Shown piece after piece: positions 1 through 10,334 of a stretch of 64,000 bases of DNA. Source of the stretch: Thereva unica (taxonomy: Eukaryota > Arthropoda > Insecta > Diptera > Therevidae); NCBI GenBank assembly GCA_949987705.1, contig OX465281.1, forward strand, positions 169,460,516 to 169,524,515. Reading direction: 5' to 3'. The notes beneath the pieces are model-generated. The model had not been told where the DNA came from. It worked only from the letters and a program-made list of their open reading frames with translations, and did not search any database. Position 1 is the first letter of the stretch. Each line of letters begins with the position of its first letter. The translations under genes and the position numbers were made by a program.

Positions 1-639
1 AGTGAATATTTCCATAACTTAAAAATTACATTAGATAAACTAAATGCGAAATATGAATTCGACGAAAATAAACCAGTAGAATTCTCACCTAAAGTAAACG
101 AAGGATTAATTTTAAGAACTTTTACTAACGGTTTAGATACTAATTGTGCTAGTGTTATAATTAGTAGAGATATAACAAATTTAAGGGATGCTTATTATAC
201 TTTAGAAGAAACAGGGTTGATTAGATATAGAAGTGGTAATTTCAAAAATGATAAAACTTTTAAAAGCAGGCAAAATTCTCATACACAAAGAGTATATCCT
301 AAAGATAGGGATTATAGGAATTTAAATCGAAATAGTGAAACAAATATAGGTAGGTACAACCAGTATTATCAAAACTCTAATTCAAATAACTATGGGCAAA
401 CAAGACAGAATGAATACTTTGCAAAACAAAAACAAAATTTTACTCCGCAAAATCAAAATTTTATTCCACGATTTAGAAATTCAGGCAATTTTAGAAACTC
501 GGGTCAATTTAGGAATTCAAATCAATTTAGGCAACAAAACGAACCGGAAGCTATGGTCGTTGACCATATTCAAGACGCAAATTATACTTGCGAACAAGTA
601 AATTTTCAATTACCTCCGACAGGACAGATTTACCGATAG
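1..639 (+). pseudogene. gag: Gypsy element 1: gag, C-terminal part (5' end outside window)
   Basis: The frame is open from base 1 to the stop at 637-639, so the gene enters from the left edge. The product is the retrotransposon capsid polyprotein that would package element RNA. The first 70 residues look like the end of a capsid domain. The rest is a low-complexity tail rich in Asn, Gln, Arg, Phe and Tyr, with repeated FRNSG-like units near residues 155-180 and no CCHC zinc knuckle. That kind of basic, knuckle-free tail is known from 17.6/297-type errantivirus Gags. The protease reading frame overlaps the gag end in the -1 frame, as expected for frameshift expression. Identity rests on the context (protease, pol and env follow on the same strand) rather than on a diagnostic motif. 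Confidence 0.75.
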
Positions 640-745
640 TAGAAGTAACTATTAGTACAAATAAATTAAGATGTTTAATCGATTCAGGCTCAACGACGAC
701 GGTAGTTTTAAAGATAAAGATTTCGATGGATTGATTGGTCATAAC
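600..745 (+). pseudogene. Gypsy element 1: protease, internally deleted
   Basis: In the -1 frame relative to gag, a retropepsin active site of the form DSGS followed by TTTVV is read at about 690-708. Only about ten codons later, in a different frame, comes the segment ending in LIGHN that normally lies many residues downstream in this protease family. A piece of the protease, probably 150 bases or more, is therefore missing near 708-716, and the deletion breaks the frame. The protease continues past the DNA-transposon insertion at 1667. Enzymatic function is very unlikely. Confidence 0.7.
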
Positions 746-748
746 GTA

Positions 749-1664
749 GGGGAAAGTCGGGTATTGTGGGAAGGTCGGGTAATGTGGGAAATGGCTATTT
801 GAAAGGGTTTACAATAATTTAGGTTGGTACTTTGTGATTTTTCATGCTTATACTGAAAAATGACCATATTCTATGGCAGTTCAATTTATTTTCGAGCAGT
901 GTTCACGTGGTAGGGACTGTTAATAGAAATCACTAACGCTCCAAGTTTTATTTTCTCAGTATTCAACGGCACTAAATTTCATAGTTTTTAAGAAAAAATA
1001 AAAAGTAAGTTAATGATAAGTATTCGTTAGGATGTCCTTCATTAGGGTGGAAAAAGATTTTATGATTATTCAAAAATTCTTGTTAAACCACGTGTTTGTT
1101 TATAAAAGTAGCCATGTCGGGTAATGTGGGAATCTTTTTCCGCCTCAACGAAGAAATATGATGACATGCTATTTAGCTTTTTTATCGATGAAAATTGATT
1201 GTTAATTATCAAATTTACGAATTTACTTTTATAGAGTCTAATATTTTAAAATAAACGTCAGTTTCATGTATGGCTGCATTTTGTTCATTATTTTACCTTA
1301 TTTGTTGCTAAAAATAAAATAAAAACAATTGATATCATTCAATATTGTTTATATTAATGTTACAAACTATTATTTGTGCAAATGAACAATTAATCTTTTT
1401 GTATTATGAGGTTTGGTTCAGTTTTACCCACTGAGGTGACCATTTCCCACATTACCCGACCATTTTTGAAACATCCAATTTTACACTTTTTTTTAAAACG
1501 GCTATAAAAGTTTATAAAAACTTAGTAATAAAAACAAACTACTTGCATAATTATAGTTAATTGTACCAAATAGAAGATAAAATTTTGATATACGAACAAA
1601 AAATTGTTTATTTAGGGTTTCTGAGATGTTAACAAAACTGTTCCCATATTACCCGACTTTCCCC
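749..1664. mobile_element. Short non-autonomous DNA transposon with TA target duplication, in the gypsy 1 protease
   Basis: This 916-bp insertion is flanked by TA on both sides (747-748 and 1665-1666). Its terminal inverted repeats start GGGGAAAGTCGGGTA and run about 25 bases with two mismatches. Removing it plus one TA restores an open reading frame across the join (codons Val-Leu-Lys-Pro), which confirms the boundaries. The motif CGGGTAATGTGGGAA recurs inside, near 776 and 1116 and inverted near 1443, and looks like subterminal transposase-binding repeats. There is no coding capacity. TA duplication fits the Tc1/mariner superfamily, but the termini do not let me name a family. Confidence 0.88.
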
Positions 1665-1666
1665 TA

Positions 1667-4657
1667 CTGAAACCCCTGCAAGCTATTATAAATTTAAAAG
1701 AAGATTGTTTGGAAGTCAATGGGGAAAGAACAAGGTTTCTTAACTCATGCCCTTACCAATATCACGAGATATTTACTTTGGAAGCACAGCCTATAGATCA
1801 AAGTGTCCTCGGCAAACTTCAAAGAGAAGATATGAACAGCGATGAAACAGAAAAGCTTAAAGCACTAATTAAAAGAAATGCAGATTTATTTTACCAAGAA
1901 GGACAACATTTAACTCATACACATGAGATCCAACACGAAATTATTACTAAAACGAATAGGCCTGTTTACTCAAAAATATATCGGTACCCCAAAATACACG
2001 AAGAGGAAATAACCAGACAAATGAACGATATGCTAGAACAGGGTATAATCAAAGAAAGCAATTCCCCCTACAATTCGCCACTGTGGATAGTACCTAAAAA
2101 ATCAGATAACTCAGGAGAAAATAAATGGAGAATTGTAATAGATTACAGGAAGTTAAATGAAATTACAGAAGATGATAAATTTCCTATACCAAATATAGAG
2201 AGCATCCTAGAAAAACTAGGAAGACCACAGTACTTCACGACGCTGGATCTCGCAAAAGGATTCCATCAGGTGCTAATCAAGGAGGAAGATAGAAAGAAGA
2301 CTGCATTCTCGACACCCTTGGGACACTACGAATTCGTGAGGATGCCTTTCGGGCTTAAAAATGCCCCTGCAACATTTCAGAGACTCATCAATTCCGTTTT
2401 AAGAGAGTATATAAACCAAATATGCGTTGTATATCTCGACGATATACTCATATTTAGTACAACAATTCAGGAACATATAGAAAGTATTCAAAAAGTATTC
2501 AATAAACTTAGAGAACACAATTTGAAAATCCAGGTCGACAAGTGCAAATTCCTTGCAAAAGAAACGGAGTACTTAGGGCACATACTTACAACAAATGGGA
2601 TTAAGCCAAACTCTAACAAAATTGAAAGCATACAAAAAATTAAATTACCTCAAACCACGAAACAGATTAAATCTTTTCTGGGCATCACCGGATACTACCG
2701 AAAATTTGTAAAGGACTATGCTAAAATAGCTTACGGTATGACAAAATATTTGAAAAAGAATGTTAAAACCAACACTAACGATCCAAATTATATAGATACA
2801 TTTGAAAAACTTAAAAGAATCCTTATAAATCCACCAGTCTTAAAATATCCCGATTTTGGAAAGAAATTTAAATTGATTACAGATGCCAGTGACTTCGCTT
2901 TAGGAGCAATTTTAAGTCAGGAAGGACACCCTATTTGTTTTGCGAGCAGAACATTGAACGACCACGAACGTAATTACTCAACAACTGAAAAGGAGCTGCT
3001 TGCAATTGTCTGGGCAGTGAACTACTTCCGACCTTATGTTTATGGCAGACGGTATGACCTGATGACTGACCACCAACCTCTTAAGTGCTTACAAGCGAAA
3101 CACAATGGAAAAGATATCAATCCGAGACTTCAAAGATGGTTACTAAAGCTGGGAGAGTACAACTTCGACATTGACTATATCAAAGGGAAGGACAACAAAG
3201 CCGCAGATTTCATGAGTAGACTAAATATAGAGAACGGCGAAATTTATCACACCGAAACGTTTACACCAAAGGAAGGAGAAAGTATTCATCTCTCTACGGA
3301 ACCCCAAGAAATTCATCCGCAAAATGAGGAAAGTGTATTACCAGATAATATAAGTATGATCAATACAGTCCACTCGCAACAGGAAGAACAAAATAATCAT
3401 ATCCCAATACTTTCAGATACAATAGTTAATAGGTTTCGAACACAAATTATTTTAACAGACAGCAAAACCCAAGACATAGAAACGACTAACAATAGAAGAA
3501 AAATTTACGTAAATTCACAAGACATAGAAAATGGCAATATGACTAATATTTTTCGTAGATTTCTACAAAAAGGAAGAATAGGTATCTTTTCAGAATTAAG
3601 TGAACATAAATATAATTTGGTGCAATTAAAATTAATAGAGCTATTCGACACAACCCTAAAGTTTTACAAATGTCAATATCATGCAAAGGAAATGAAAAAT
3701 GAAGAAGAGACCTTTAAACAGATAGCGAAATATCATAAGTACGAGACAGGGCATGCCGGCATTAATGAAAATTACGCAGGACTAAAACGATTGATATACT
3801 TTAAAAACTTGAAAGAATTAATACAAAAATATATAAACAATTGCGATACCTGTAATAGAGCAAAATATGATAGGAACCCAATAAAGCCAAAATTTAATTT
3901 AACTATAACACCCTCCGATATAAACGAAAGAATACATATAGACACATACGTAAACAAAAAACATAGTTTTATAACATTTATTGATAAATTTTCAAAACAT
4001 GCCGTGGCATTGTTTCTAGAGAATAGACACAGTTTAACTATTATAGAAAAAATAAGATTATATTTTTCAATAAAAGAGAAACCCAAACACATAACAATGG
4101 ATAATGAATTTAGCTCTGTAAATATAAAGGACTTTTTCAGAACAGAAAATATAGAAATTCATTTCACGAAGCCGAACAGCCACACCGGAAACTCGGACAT
4201 CGAAAGGTTTCATAATACACTTAGCGATAGACTAAGAACATTGGAAGCTGAAAATTCAAATCTTTCAATTCAGGAGAGAGTATTTAAATGCACAGAATGG
4301 TACAACAAATCAATACATTCCACAATTAGAGCAAGGCCAATTGATGTCATTGAGGGTAAGGCCGATAAAGCAAAGATAACAGAGCTAATAAACAAAACTA
4401 AGTTATTCAAGATAAATAGAGCGAATATCAAGAGAGAAAACTTTACACCAGTAGGTAATGAGGGCTACGTAAAAAATTACAAGTGTCTTAGACATAAGAA
4501 TGAACCTAGATATAGAAAACTTAAATACGATAATATTCACCCCATAAATATTAAACGACCAAATAAATTTTCAGGTCAAGTCAATATTGATCATTTTGAT
4601 ACTGATGTTAATGAAGGTGACAGAAGCAACTTTGACGATCGAGAAAATCATAACTAA
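1667..4657 (+). CDS. pol: Gypsy element 1: pol (end of protease, reverse transcriptase, RNase H, integrase)
   Basis: The frame is open without lesion from the transposon junction to 4657; the first ATG is at 1709 (982 codons), but translation would really enter from the protease upstream. Numbering from 1709, RT lies at about residues 80-300, with VIDYRKLNE, LDLAKGFHQ and the catalytic YLDD box near 242. RNase H starts near 390 (TDASDFALG). Integrase has the HHCC finger at about 673-715 and the three catalytic acidic residues in HIDTY (743), MDNEF (796) and DIERFH (830). All active-site residues are present. The RT motifs are closest to 17.6/297-type insect errantiviruses. The element cannot be autonomous because its protease and env are broken. 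Confidence 0.93.
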   Translation: MKPLQAIINLKEDCLEVNGERTRFLNSCPYQYHEIFTLEAQPIDQSVLGKLQREDMNSDETEKLKALIKRNADLFYQEGQHLTHTHEIQHEIITKTNRPVYSKIYRYPKIHEEEITRQMNDMLEQGIIKESNSPYNSPLWIVPKKSDNSGENKWRIVIDYRKLNEITEDDKFPIPNIESILEKLGRPQYFTTLDLAKGFHQVLIKEEDRKKTAFSTPLGHYEFVRMPFGLKNAPATFQRLINSVLREYINQICVVYLDDILIFSTTIQEHIESIQKVFNKLREHNLKIQVDKCKFLAKETEYLGHILTTNGIKPNSNKIESIQKIKLPQTTKQIKSFLGITGYYRKFVKDYAKIAYGMTKYLKKNVKTNTNDPNYIDTFEKLKRILINPPVLKYPDFGKKFKLITDASDFALGAILSQEGHPICFASRTLNDHERNYSTTEKELLAIVWAVNYFRPYVYGRRYDLMTDHQPLKCLQAKHNGKDINPRLQRWLLKLGEYNFDIDYIKGKDNKAADFMSRLNIENGEIYHTETFTPKEGESIHLSTEPQEIHPQNEESVLPDNISMINTVHSQQEEQNNHIPILSDTIVNRFRTQIILTDSKTQDIETTNNRRKIYVNSQDIENGNMTNIFRRFLQKGRIGIFSELSEHKYNLVQLKLIELFDTTLKFYKCQYHAKEMKNEEETFKQIAKYHKYETGHAGINENYAGLKRLIYFKNLKELIQKYINNCDTCNRAKYDRNPIKPKFNLTITPSDINERIHIDTYVNKKHSFITFIDKFSKHAVALFLENRHSLTIIEKIRLYFSIKEKPKHITMDNEFSSVNIKDFFRTENIEIHFTKPNSHTGNSDIERFHNTLSDRLRTLEAENSNLSIQERVFKCTEWYNKSIHSTIRARPIDVIEGKADKAKITELINKTKLFKINRANIKRENFTPVGNEGYVKNYKCLRHKNEPRYRKLKYDNIHPINIKRPNKFSGQVNIDHFDTDVNEGDRSNFDDRENHN

Positions 4658-4978
4658 CAACGAATTTGCTGAAATTAAATTAGGAGAAGTGCAGATCGTA
4701 AAAAATTATGACATAATTCTACATATAATAGACCTCGAAGAAATTAAAAACATCATCTCAACTTTAGAAGACAACATATCAGGGCTCGTAATAGAAGAAA
4801 ATAAAGAAATACTGATTGCAGAACTGGCACAATGGACGACGACGATCGGCAAAACATTGAAGAACATTTGAAGGTAATTGACGAAAACAGCCATAATATT
4901 ATAGAACAAAACAACAGGCAGATATACATCAACGACCACTTTAATAAAACATTTCTAACAATAAAAAACATAATTGAG
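4587..4978 (+). pseudogene. env: Gypsy element 1: env, N-terminal part, frameshifted
   Basis: The ATG at 4587 overlaps the pol end, a usual position for an errantivirus env. It opens with a short hydrophobic stretch (ILILML). The segment from EIKLGE to NIIS resembles the start of insect errantivirus envelope proteins, which mediate membrane fusion and are related to baculovirus F. The frame reaches a stop at 4871. The coding signal passes to another frame at about 4835-4850, within a GAC/GAT-rich stretch, and continues as a Glu/Asn-rich helical region up to the DNA transposon at 4979. I infer one small indel; the gene is non-functional. Confidence 0.7.
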
Positions 4979-5782
4979 GAGTGGGCGAACAAAACGGCAC
5001 ATGTCCAGTTTTGCAAATTGTTCAGAAATCGCAAAAAACTGTTTCTGCCTCTGAACTGATCACATTAACTATTTATGAGTATGGTAGGTTGTGCTACTAT
5101 TTGAACTCATTCAGACGGAAAAAAATTTTTTAAATATGTTTAATACTTTAAGAGAAAAAATTAAAACAAAAATGGACATGTGCCCTTTTGCAGGGACAGA
5201 ACTGGACATGTACCGTTTTGTCAAACCCTTGAATGGACATGTGCCCTTTTGCAGGAACCAACTGGACATGTTTTTTTGTTTTTAGCCTTTTAGGGATCTC
5301 CCTGGCCCCCTTAGAGGCAAGGGGAGATTTTTCTGGTATTTTTTCCTAATAGTAGGGTCTGTTACGCAAATTTTAAGGGGTCATAGTGCCCCCACGGCTT
5401 GTTTTGGGGCCGTGGGAGGCAAAAGTGAGGTAAATTTTAGTGCATTTTTAGTGCAGTTTATGATGCACATACAAATCGATGTAATTAGAGCCCCAGGTGA
5501 GGTGCAATGAACTTCCATTGTTGATTAAAAACTTTTTTGTATGAAATACGTGCCCTTTTGAAAATCCACATTAACGAATGGTTAAAAAATATGAATATTC
5601 GTAGGACATGTGCCTTTCTGCAGGGAAACGGTTACTTTGCTAACAAAAAAATATTACATGAAAGTGATTTTTGAAGTGTCTGAGATTGAAATTAGTTGCA
5701 GTTTAGTGTAATGAACACGATTCCGTCAAAAAACTTAAAACGGCCAACCATGGACATGTGCCGTTTTGTTCGCCCACTCCTC
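4979..5782. mobile_element. Short non-autonomous DNA transposon inside gypsy 1 env
   Basis: About 804 bp, bounded by terminal inverted repeats of roughly 30 bases containing GAGTGGGCGAACAAAACGG. Flanking copies of AATTGAG (4972-4978 and 5783-5789) form the target duplication; because the repeat ends in the same bases, its true length could be 4 to 7. Excision of the insert makes the env frame continuous (Ile-Ile-Glu-Asn), proving the insertion. The motif GGACATGTGCC recurs internally at about 5173, 5203 (variant), 5231, 5604 and 5751, like subterminal binding sites. There is no coding capacity. The superfamily is not assigned. Confidence 0.82.
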
Positions 5783-5789
5783 AATTGAG

Positions 5790-6792
5790 AACGATAGGGC
5801 AAAGATAGCAACTCGACTTAACGAAATAAACCAAGGTAATGAAAAACTTATATCCAAAATAATGTACTTAGAAGGACTTTTTAAAATAAAAATAGTAACA
5901 GATAACTTAGAGCATATCCAAAACAATATAGCTTCAAGTAGGTTAGGGATAATGGGAAACAATGTGTTAACTAGCGACGAGATAAGCAAATATGATATAG
6001 ATTTATTAAAACTTCAAAATATCAAATTAGGAACCTTTATGTATGAGAAAAATAAAATTATTTTTGCTATCAAGAGAAACATTTAAAACCAAACTATATT
6101 TAATTACCCCTATTCCAAATCAAAATTTAGAGGAACTATTGATAGAAGATCAAAAAATAATAAAAATAAATGATACTTCATATAAATACAACCAAGATTC
6201 AGATTATAAAAATCTAAAAGAATTCAGCTCTTGTATCCAAACAAATAAATGTATTAAAACAAAAAGTATGAAAGCTCAATTGGTTGAAATAGAAATGGGC
6301 TTGTTATTATTAAAAAATTTTGTAGGTTTTAACTTTAATAGTAGTTGCGATGAGAGAAATTTAATATTAGATGGAAATTATTTAATAACATTTAATGATT
6401 GCGAAATTTACCTTAATAATAAAACATTTAAAAATAGAAAAGAAAAATTTGAACAAAGATTTGTAATGCCAAGTGATGTTAAATTATCTATGACTAACAG
6501 TAAACTCTCATTTGACGATTTAGTGATAAGACAGGTTGAAAACATTGAGCACATAAAGGAATTAAAATTTCAAAGGAAAAGCCACCTGTACTTTAATCTA
6601 GGGATAGGATTTGTAATATTAATCATTTTTATAGCACTAACTATTATTTTATATATGAAGATTATGAAGATAAAAAGGACATATACAATTCAGGGGAATT
6701 TTCCTCTAAAGGAGGGAGAAGTTACGTCCAGGCCACCGGAAGGGGTCACATTACATGGGAACAATGATTTTCCCATCAACTGGCACAAATAA
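5790..6792 (+). pseudogene. env: Gypsy element 1: env, C-terminal part with transmembrane segment, frameshifted
   Basis: Env resumes after the transposon (5790-6086) with a helical region rich in Asn, Lys and Ile. Near 6040-6060 the coding signal moves to the frame of the 6043-6792 reading frame, so a second small frameshift is present. The latter part holds Cys-containing ectodomain sequence, a long hydrophobic membrane anchor (about 6592-6660, around FVILIIFIALTIIL) and a cytoplasmic tail. The last codons run through the polypurine tract into the 3' LTR, as in 17.6-type elements. I see no intact furin site in the retained sequence. With two frameshifts and one insertion, this env is dead. 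Confidence 0.72.
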
Positions 6793-7110
6793 AATACCCG
6801 GCGACGTTCCAGAAAATAAAAGCGGCATCGTCGTAGACACAACATCCTCCAGATTGGATTCGCTTAAGAAAAATCGAAGTCAGCAAATTCAAGTGCAACA
6901 AAGGCACCAACGAGAAGATAAAAATATATTTAAGTCAGTTTCGGAACAACCGTCGAAATCTATACTCGCTTTTTAATCGTTCGTAATTAATTTTGTCCTA
7001 AAATTCTTAATTGTTTATTTCAATAAATAGATTTATAAATTTCAAAAGAAATTTTAGTGTTTTTATTTTTTATTTAACAAAATAATTTTTTTTTCTTCCC
7101 CAAAAATAAT
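6720..7110 (+). repeat. Gypsy element 1: probable start of 3' LTR (right edge uncertain)
   Basis: A purine-rich tract AAAGGAGGGAGA (6708-6719) is followed by AGTTACGTCC, matching the AGT start usual for errantivirus LTRs. An AATAAA polyadenylation signal lies at 7022-7027, followed by a T-rich stretch. The 5' LTR is outside the window, so the right boundary cannot be set by comparison; 7110 is a guess. Confidence 0.5.
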
Positions 7111-7583
7111 TAATCACATTTCTTGCGCACCGTTTTTCACGGAACCGTTTTTCCCATTGCATACGTGACTTGTTGCACGTCTCCGTCTCTAGATTTATCT
7201 CTCTTTAAATTTACTATCATTGACTGCCACCTATCGTCTAGAATTAATATCGATTTGTATTCAGATTGATAATAATCTGGTACGTATAATACTTGCTGTA
7301 CTAATATCGATTGTTATACCGGTAAGTATAACAATTGATATTTCAATATCAACTGTTATACTTTCTCGAAGTGACAGTTCTGGTGTGACTACATTCACTA
7401 GGTCAGTAGGTGGTTTAAGTTTTTTAGTGGTGCATGTCAGTGTTCTTGTTACGTTTTATTGTTATTTGTTTAATCTTAAGCTAATGTTAGTTATGCTGTT
7501 GTTTTGTAGATGACGACCTCTCTCCTAGATGTTCTGCTCGGTTTTGATATACGCAATCCTCTGGAGATTTATTATCAGATAAG
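7111..7583. other. Spacer between gypsy 1 and the hAT element
   Basis: No convincing gene. A 97-codon open frame at 7220-7513 is hydrophobic and low-complexity and shows no family motif. The stretch contains a cluster of inverted 16-base modules at 7304-7361, annotated separately. Confidence 0.5.
7304..7361. repeat. Three alternating inverted 16-base modules (potential hairpins)
   Basis: GTATAACAATTGATAT at 7326-7341 is flanked by near-perfect reverse complements at 7304-7319 (ATATCGATTGTTATAC) and 7346-7361 (ATATCAACTGTTATAC). The middle module can pair with either neighbour, giving two mutually exclusive hairpins with 15 of 16 and 14-15 of 16 pairs. Function unknown; it may be a fragment of a foldback repeat. 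Confidence 0.7.
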
Positions 7584-8483
7584 TATCTCTGCAGGCGCGG
7601 ATCTAGAATTTTGTTTTGGGGGGGGTCACGGAATTAAAAGTAAACCAAGAAAGCGAAACACTAAAAGCATTTGACGATTTACTTGGACAAAATGGAACGC
7701 TTTAATTTCACCAACGCACAGTGGTCGAAACAGTCATTTTAGGGGGACATTTCTTAAAATTAAGAATAAAATATTTCGAAGTATGTCACATTGCTCGTAA
7801 CAGGTGCAATTTAATGTACTGACCAATTATAATAAAAATAAGTAAAAGAGTGAATAATAAAATAAAATTCTTAAAAAAAAAAACATTTTATTATACATTT
7901 AGCTCTACTTCACTTCCGGATTCTTCACTCACTGAGTTATCTTCATTGACGATATTCCGATACTTCCGAGGACCTCCGACCCCAAGGACAACTTTTTTTA
8001 AAGAGTTTACTTATTATACTATAATATTATATAAAATTTAGGATGAAACAAAACGGGCTTTTTTTTCCTACTCCACCAAAGTGAGGTAAATGGAAATATA
8101 AAGGCGTTTTTATCAAACGTCACAAAATCGTATAAAGTAACTAAAACATATACAATATACAATACTTACAATAATTGAATTACTTACTTGAAGAGTAAGA
8201 AGACATAATTATATAACAACTTTGGCTCTCAGATCAATCACAACACACTTTTATTTAATCTTAAAAAACAATGTTTTGCAGCGAACGAAAAGGCGTGACT
8301 AAGAAATTTATCAATGGTTGATGTTTGCGGTCGGCTCTACTCGACTGCTTCCGAAAATTTTCGTTTTGGTATTTAAAATCGCATATAATACACATTTACC
8401 TACTTGAATATGCCTTTTATTTAGGATTTCTGAGAATGTTTTTTTTTTGTTAATGGCCGCGTAAATAGGCTTTTTCGACCACT

Positions 8484-9357
8484 GTGCAACGGAACCAATA
8501 TCATCAGAGGGTGGTAGAAGCTGAAAAAAGTTTCCTTCAGAATTTTCATAACCCAGCATCTGTCTGTACAACGGGACTCACAAGTAAAAGAAAGCCGAAA
8601 TCGATGTTATTATGTAGGGATAATGAACTTCTCTATAATCGTGACACTGACGGAAAAGTAGATATTCTGGTGGCAAATGATAGGAACTTCAGGGCACTCT
8701 TCGTTGAATTTGGTGACTTTACTCTTCAGCATCGTTTGGAAACCGCAGGTTCAATCGCGACATATATCAGTAAAACCAGAGAATTTCATCGCATTTTGCG
8801 ATGCATACTAAGCAATTCGTCATCGATCTGTGTAAGAAATTCGACTTGGACCTAAAATATTTGGTTGGAATAAGAACAGATAGTTGCTCGCTAATGGCGT
8901 CTGATTTGAAAGGGGTATGTCAGGACTTGACGAAAGTAGCCATTCACGCAAGACGTTGTTCTTGCAGTAATCATTTGTTAACAATTCTTTATTAAAATCT
9001 TCCCAAGTTTCAAATTGTCGCAATGCTTCAGGAACAATGAGAGCAGTTTTGGCTTTGGATAACGGTTTTGCAAACGTTTTTAAAAAACATCTTGGTGGCA
9101 AATCACTTAAGGACTTTGCTAGACTGGTAGAAACCAACTTTACTAGTTGGGTAGAAAATCACGTTGGGCACATGCAGTTTGAGGGTGAACAATTAATAAA
9201 CAAGTGTGACGCACTTAATGAGATTTCGATGTGGGAGGACGCGAAAACTGCATCTGCTGCGGCAAATCTTCGTCTTGTACTTTTCAGCCTAGAGTTTCCG
9301 ATTTCATCTGCTTGGTTAAATGACGTTCTAGGCGTGTATAATATTCGTACTATTTGA
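8484..9357 (+). pseudogene. hAT transposase remnant, N-terminal and catalytic part
   Basis: Pieces in several frames line up with hAT transposases of the vertebrate-ZMYM/ZBED-like type. 8484-8855 ends in an ATYISKT motif. 8801-8995 carries LVGIRTDSCSLM followed by CSCSNHLL, corresponding to the conserved catalytic Asp block and the C-x2-H insertion-domain region. 9037-9357 corresponds to the block with WVE.H and ALNEIS.W. Frame changes near 8810 and 8960-8990 and missing residues between blocks show the gene is broken. The recognition is by motif memory, so subfamily assignment is not attempted. Minus-strand open frames across this stretch are shadows. Confidence 0.7.
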
Positions 9358-9464
9358 TTTTTTATCATAGTCATTAATAACATAATAAACTTTTACTTTT
9401 CGTACGTTTTCGGTACAACTTTACCTTTGAGCCGAATACTCCAAACGTCTTCATTAGATTCAAA

Positions 9465-10316
9465 AAATAAATGGTTAAAAAAATATTTTTTAAATACAGT
9501 AGAACGCCGATTTATCCGAACGCCAATTAACCGAATCGCCAATTATCCGAATCGATTTTCGGGGCGATAGTAAAAATTTTGCGCTAAATTTTCATGCCCA
9601 CACATTTTTTTCTTTTCTTTGAAGTTTCATTCAAGTCATGGCCTACTTTATAACAACTTAATAAATTCTGTTCTTCAATGTACAATATGTTACATACCTC
9701 TTTTTGTTTGATTCCCAAACTATATCCAATTATCCGAATATTTGATTATCCGAATTGCCCCCATCCCCAATTGATTCGGATAATCGGAGTTCTACTGTAA
9801 TTCTTTTGATTAACTAAAAAATGTACTGAAAAGTAAAAAATAAAAAATATGTAAAACAAAGCGTGAAATTTCAATTTTAATGAAAAAGTTAATTAAAAGA
9901 ATGGCGCATTTTTCATCAAAAATTGAAAATATAACTGTAAATCGCATGAGATTTACAATAACCCTCAATTTTTGCTTTATTAATTTCATTATTTTTATAT
10001 TAAGAAATTTACATTTTTTTAATAAAATCATCATTTTTAATTTTGTTTGTTTTTCAATATATTTAAGATTTTATGTATTAATTTATAAGGCGTAGTAAAA
10101 AAAATAATTTCAACTTGTTGTTTTGCTCAATTCACTTTGAAGAAAATTCTAACAAAAGTTTTTGATGAAAAATGCGCCATTCTTTTAATTAACTTTTTCA
10201 TTAAAATTGAAATTTCACGCTTTGTTTTACATATTTTTTATTTTTTACTTTTCAGTACATACATTTTTTAGTTAAGCAAAAGAATTATTTAAAATAATTT
10301 TTTTTAACCATTTATT
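9465..10316. mobile_element. Foldback-like element with long inverted repeat, interrupted by a MITE
   Basis: The arm at 9465-9494 plus 9800-9922 (about 150 bp) is the reverse complement of 10159-10316, with only a few differences; shared landmarks include GGCGCATTTTTCATCAAAAA. The loop is about 236 bp of AT-rich sequence. The left arm is split by the 301-bp pogo-like MITE at 9497-9797 and the right arm lacks it, so the right arm shows the pre-insertion state. No coding capacity: open frames across the arms are AT-rich artefacts. Confidence 0.82.
9497..9797. mobile_element. pogo/Tigger-like MITE (301 bp), TA target duplication
   Basis: Ends are CAGTAGAACGCCGATTTATC and its near complement finishing GATAATCGGAGTTCTACTG. 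It is flanked by TA at 9495-9496 and 9798-9799. The CAGT...GATTATCCG terminus is characteristic of pogo/Tigger elements of the Tc1/mariner superfamily. ATCCGAA/ATTCGG motifs recur within. There is no transposase. It interrupts one arm of the foldback element. Confidence 0.92.
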
Positions 10317-10334
10317 TTATTTTCTATTTTTTAG

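Noticed and set aside
8820..9137. Minus-strand 105-codon ORF in the hAT element
   Set aside because: Shadow of the plus-strand transposase blocks, which have recognisable motifs.
9810..10095. AT-rich ORFs on both strands
   Set aside because: They fall in the foldback arm and loop, with lysine/phenylalanine/isoleucine-rich translation and no motif.
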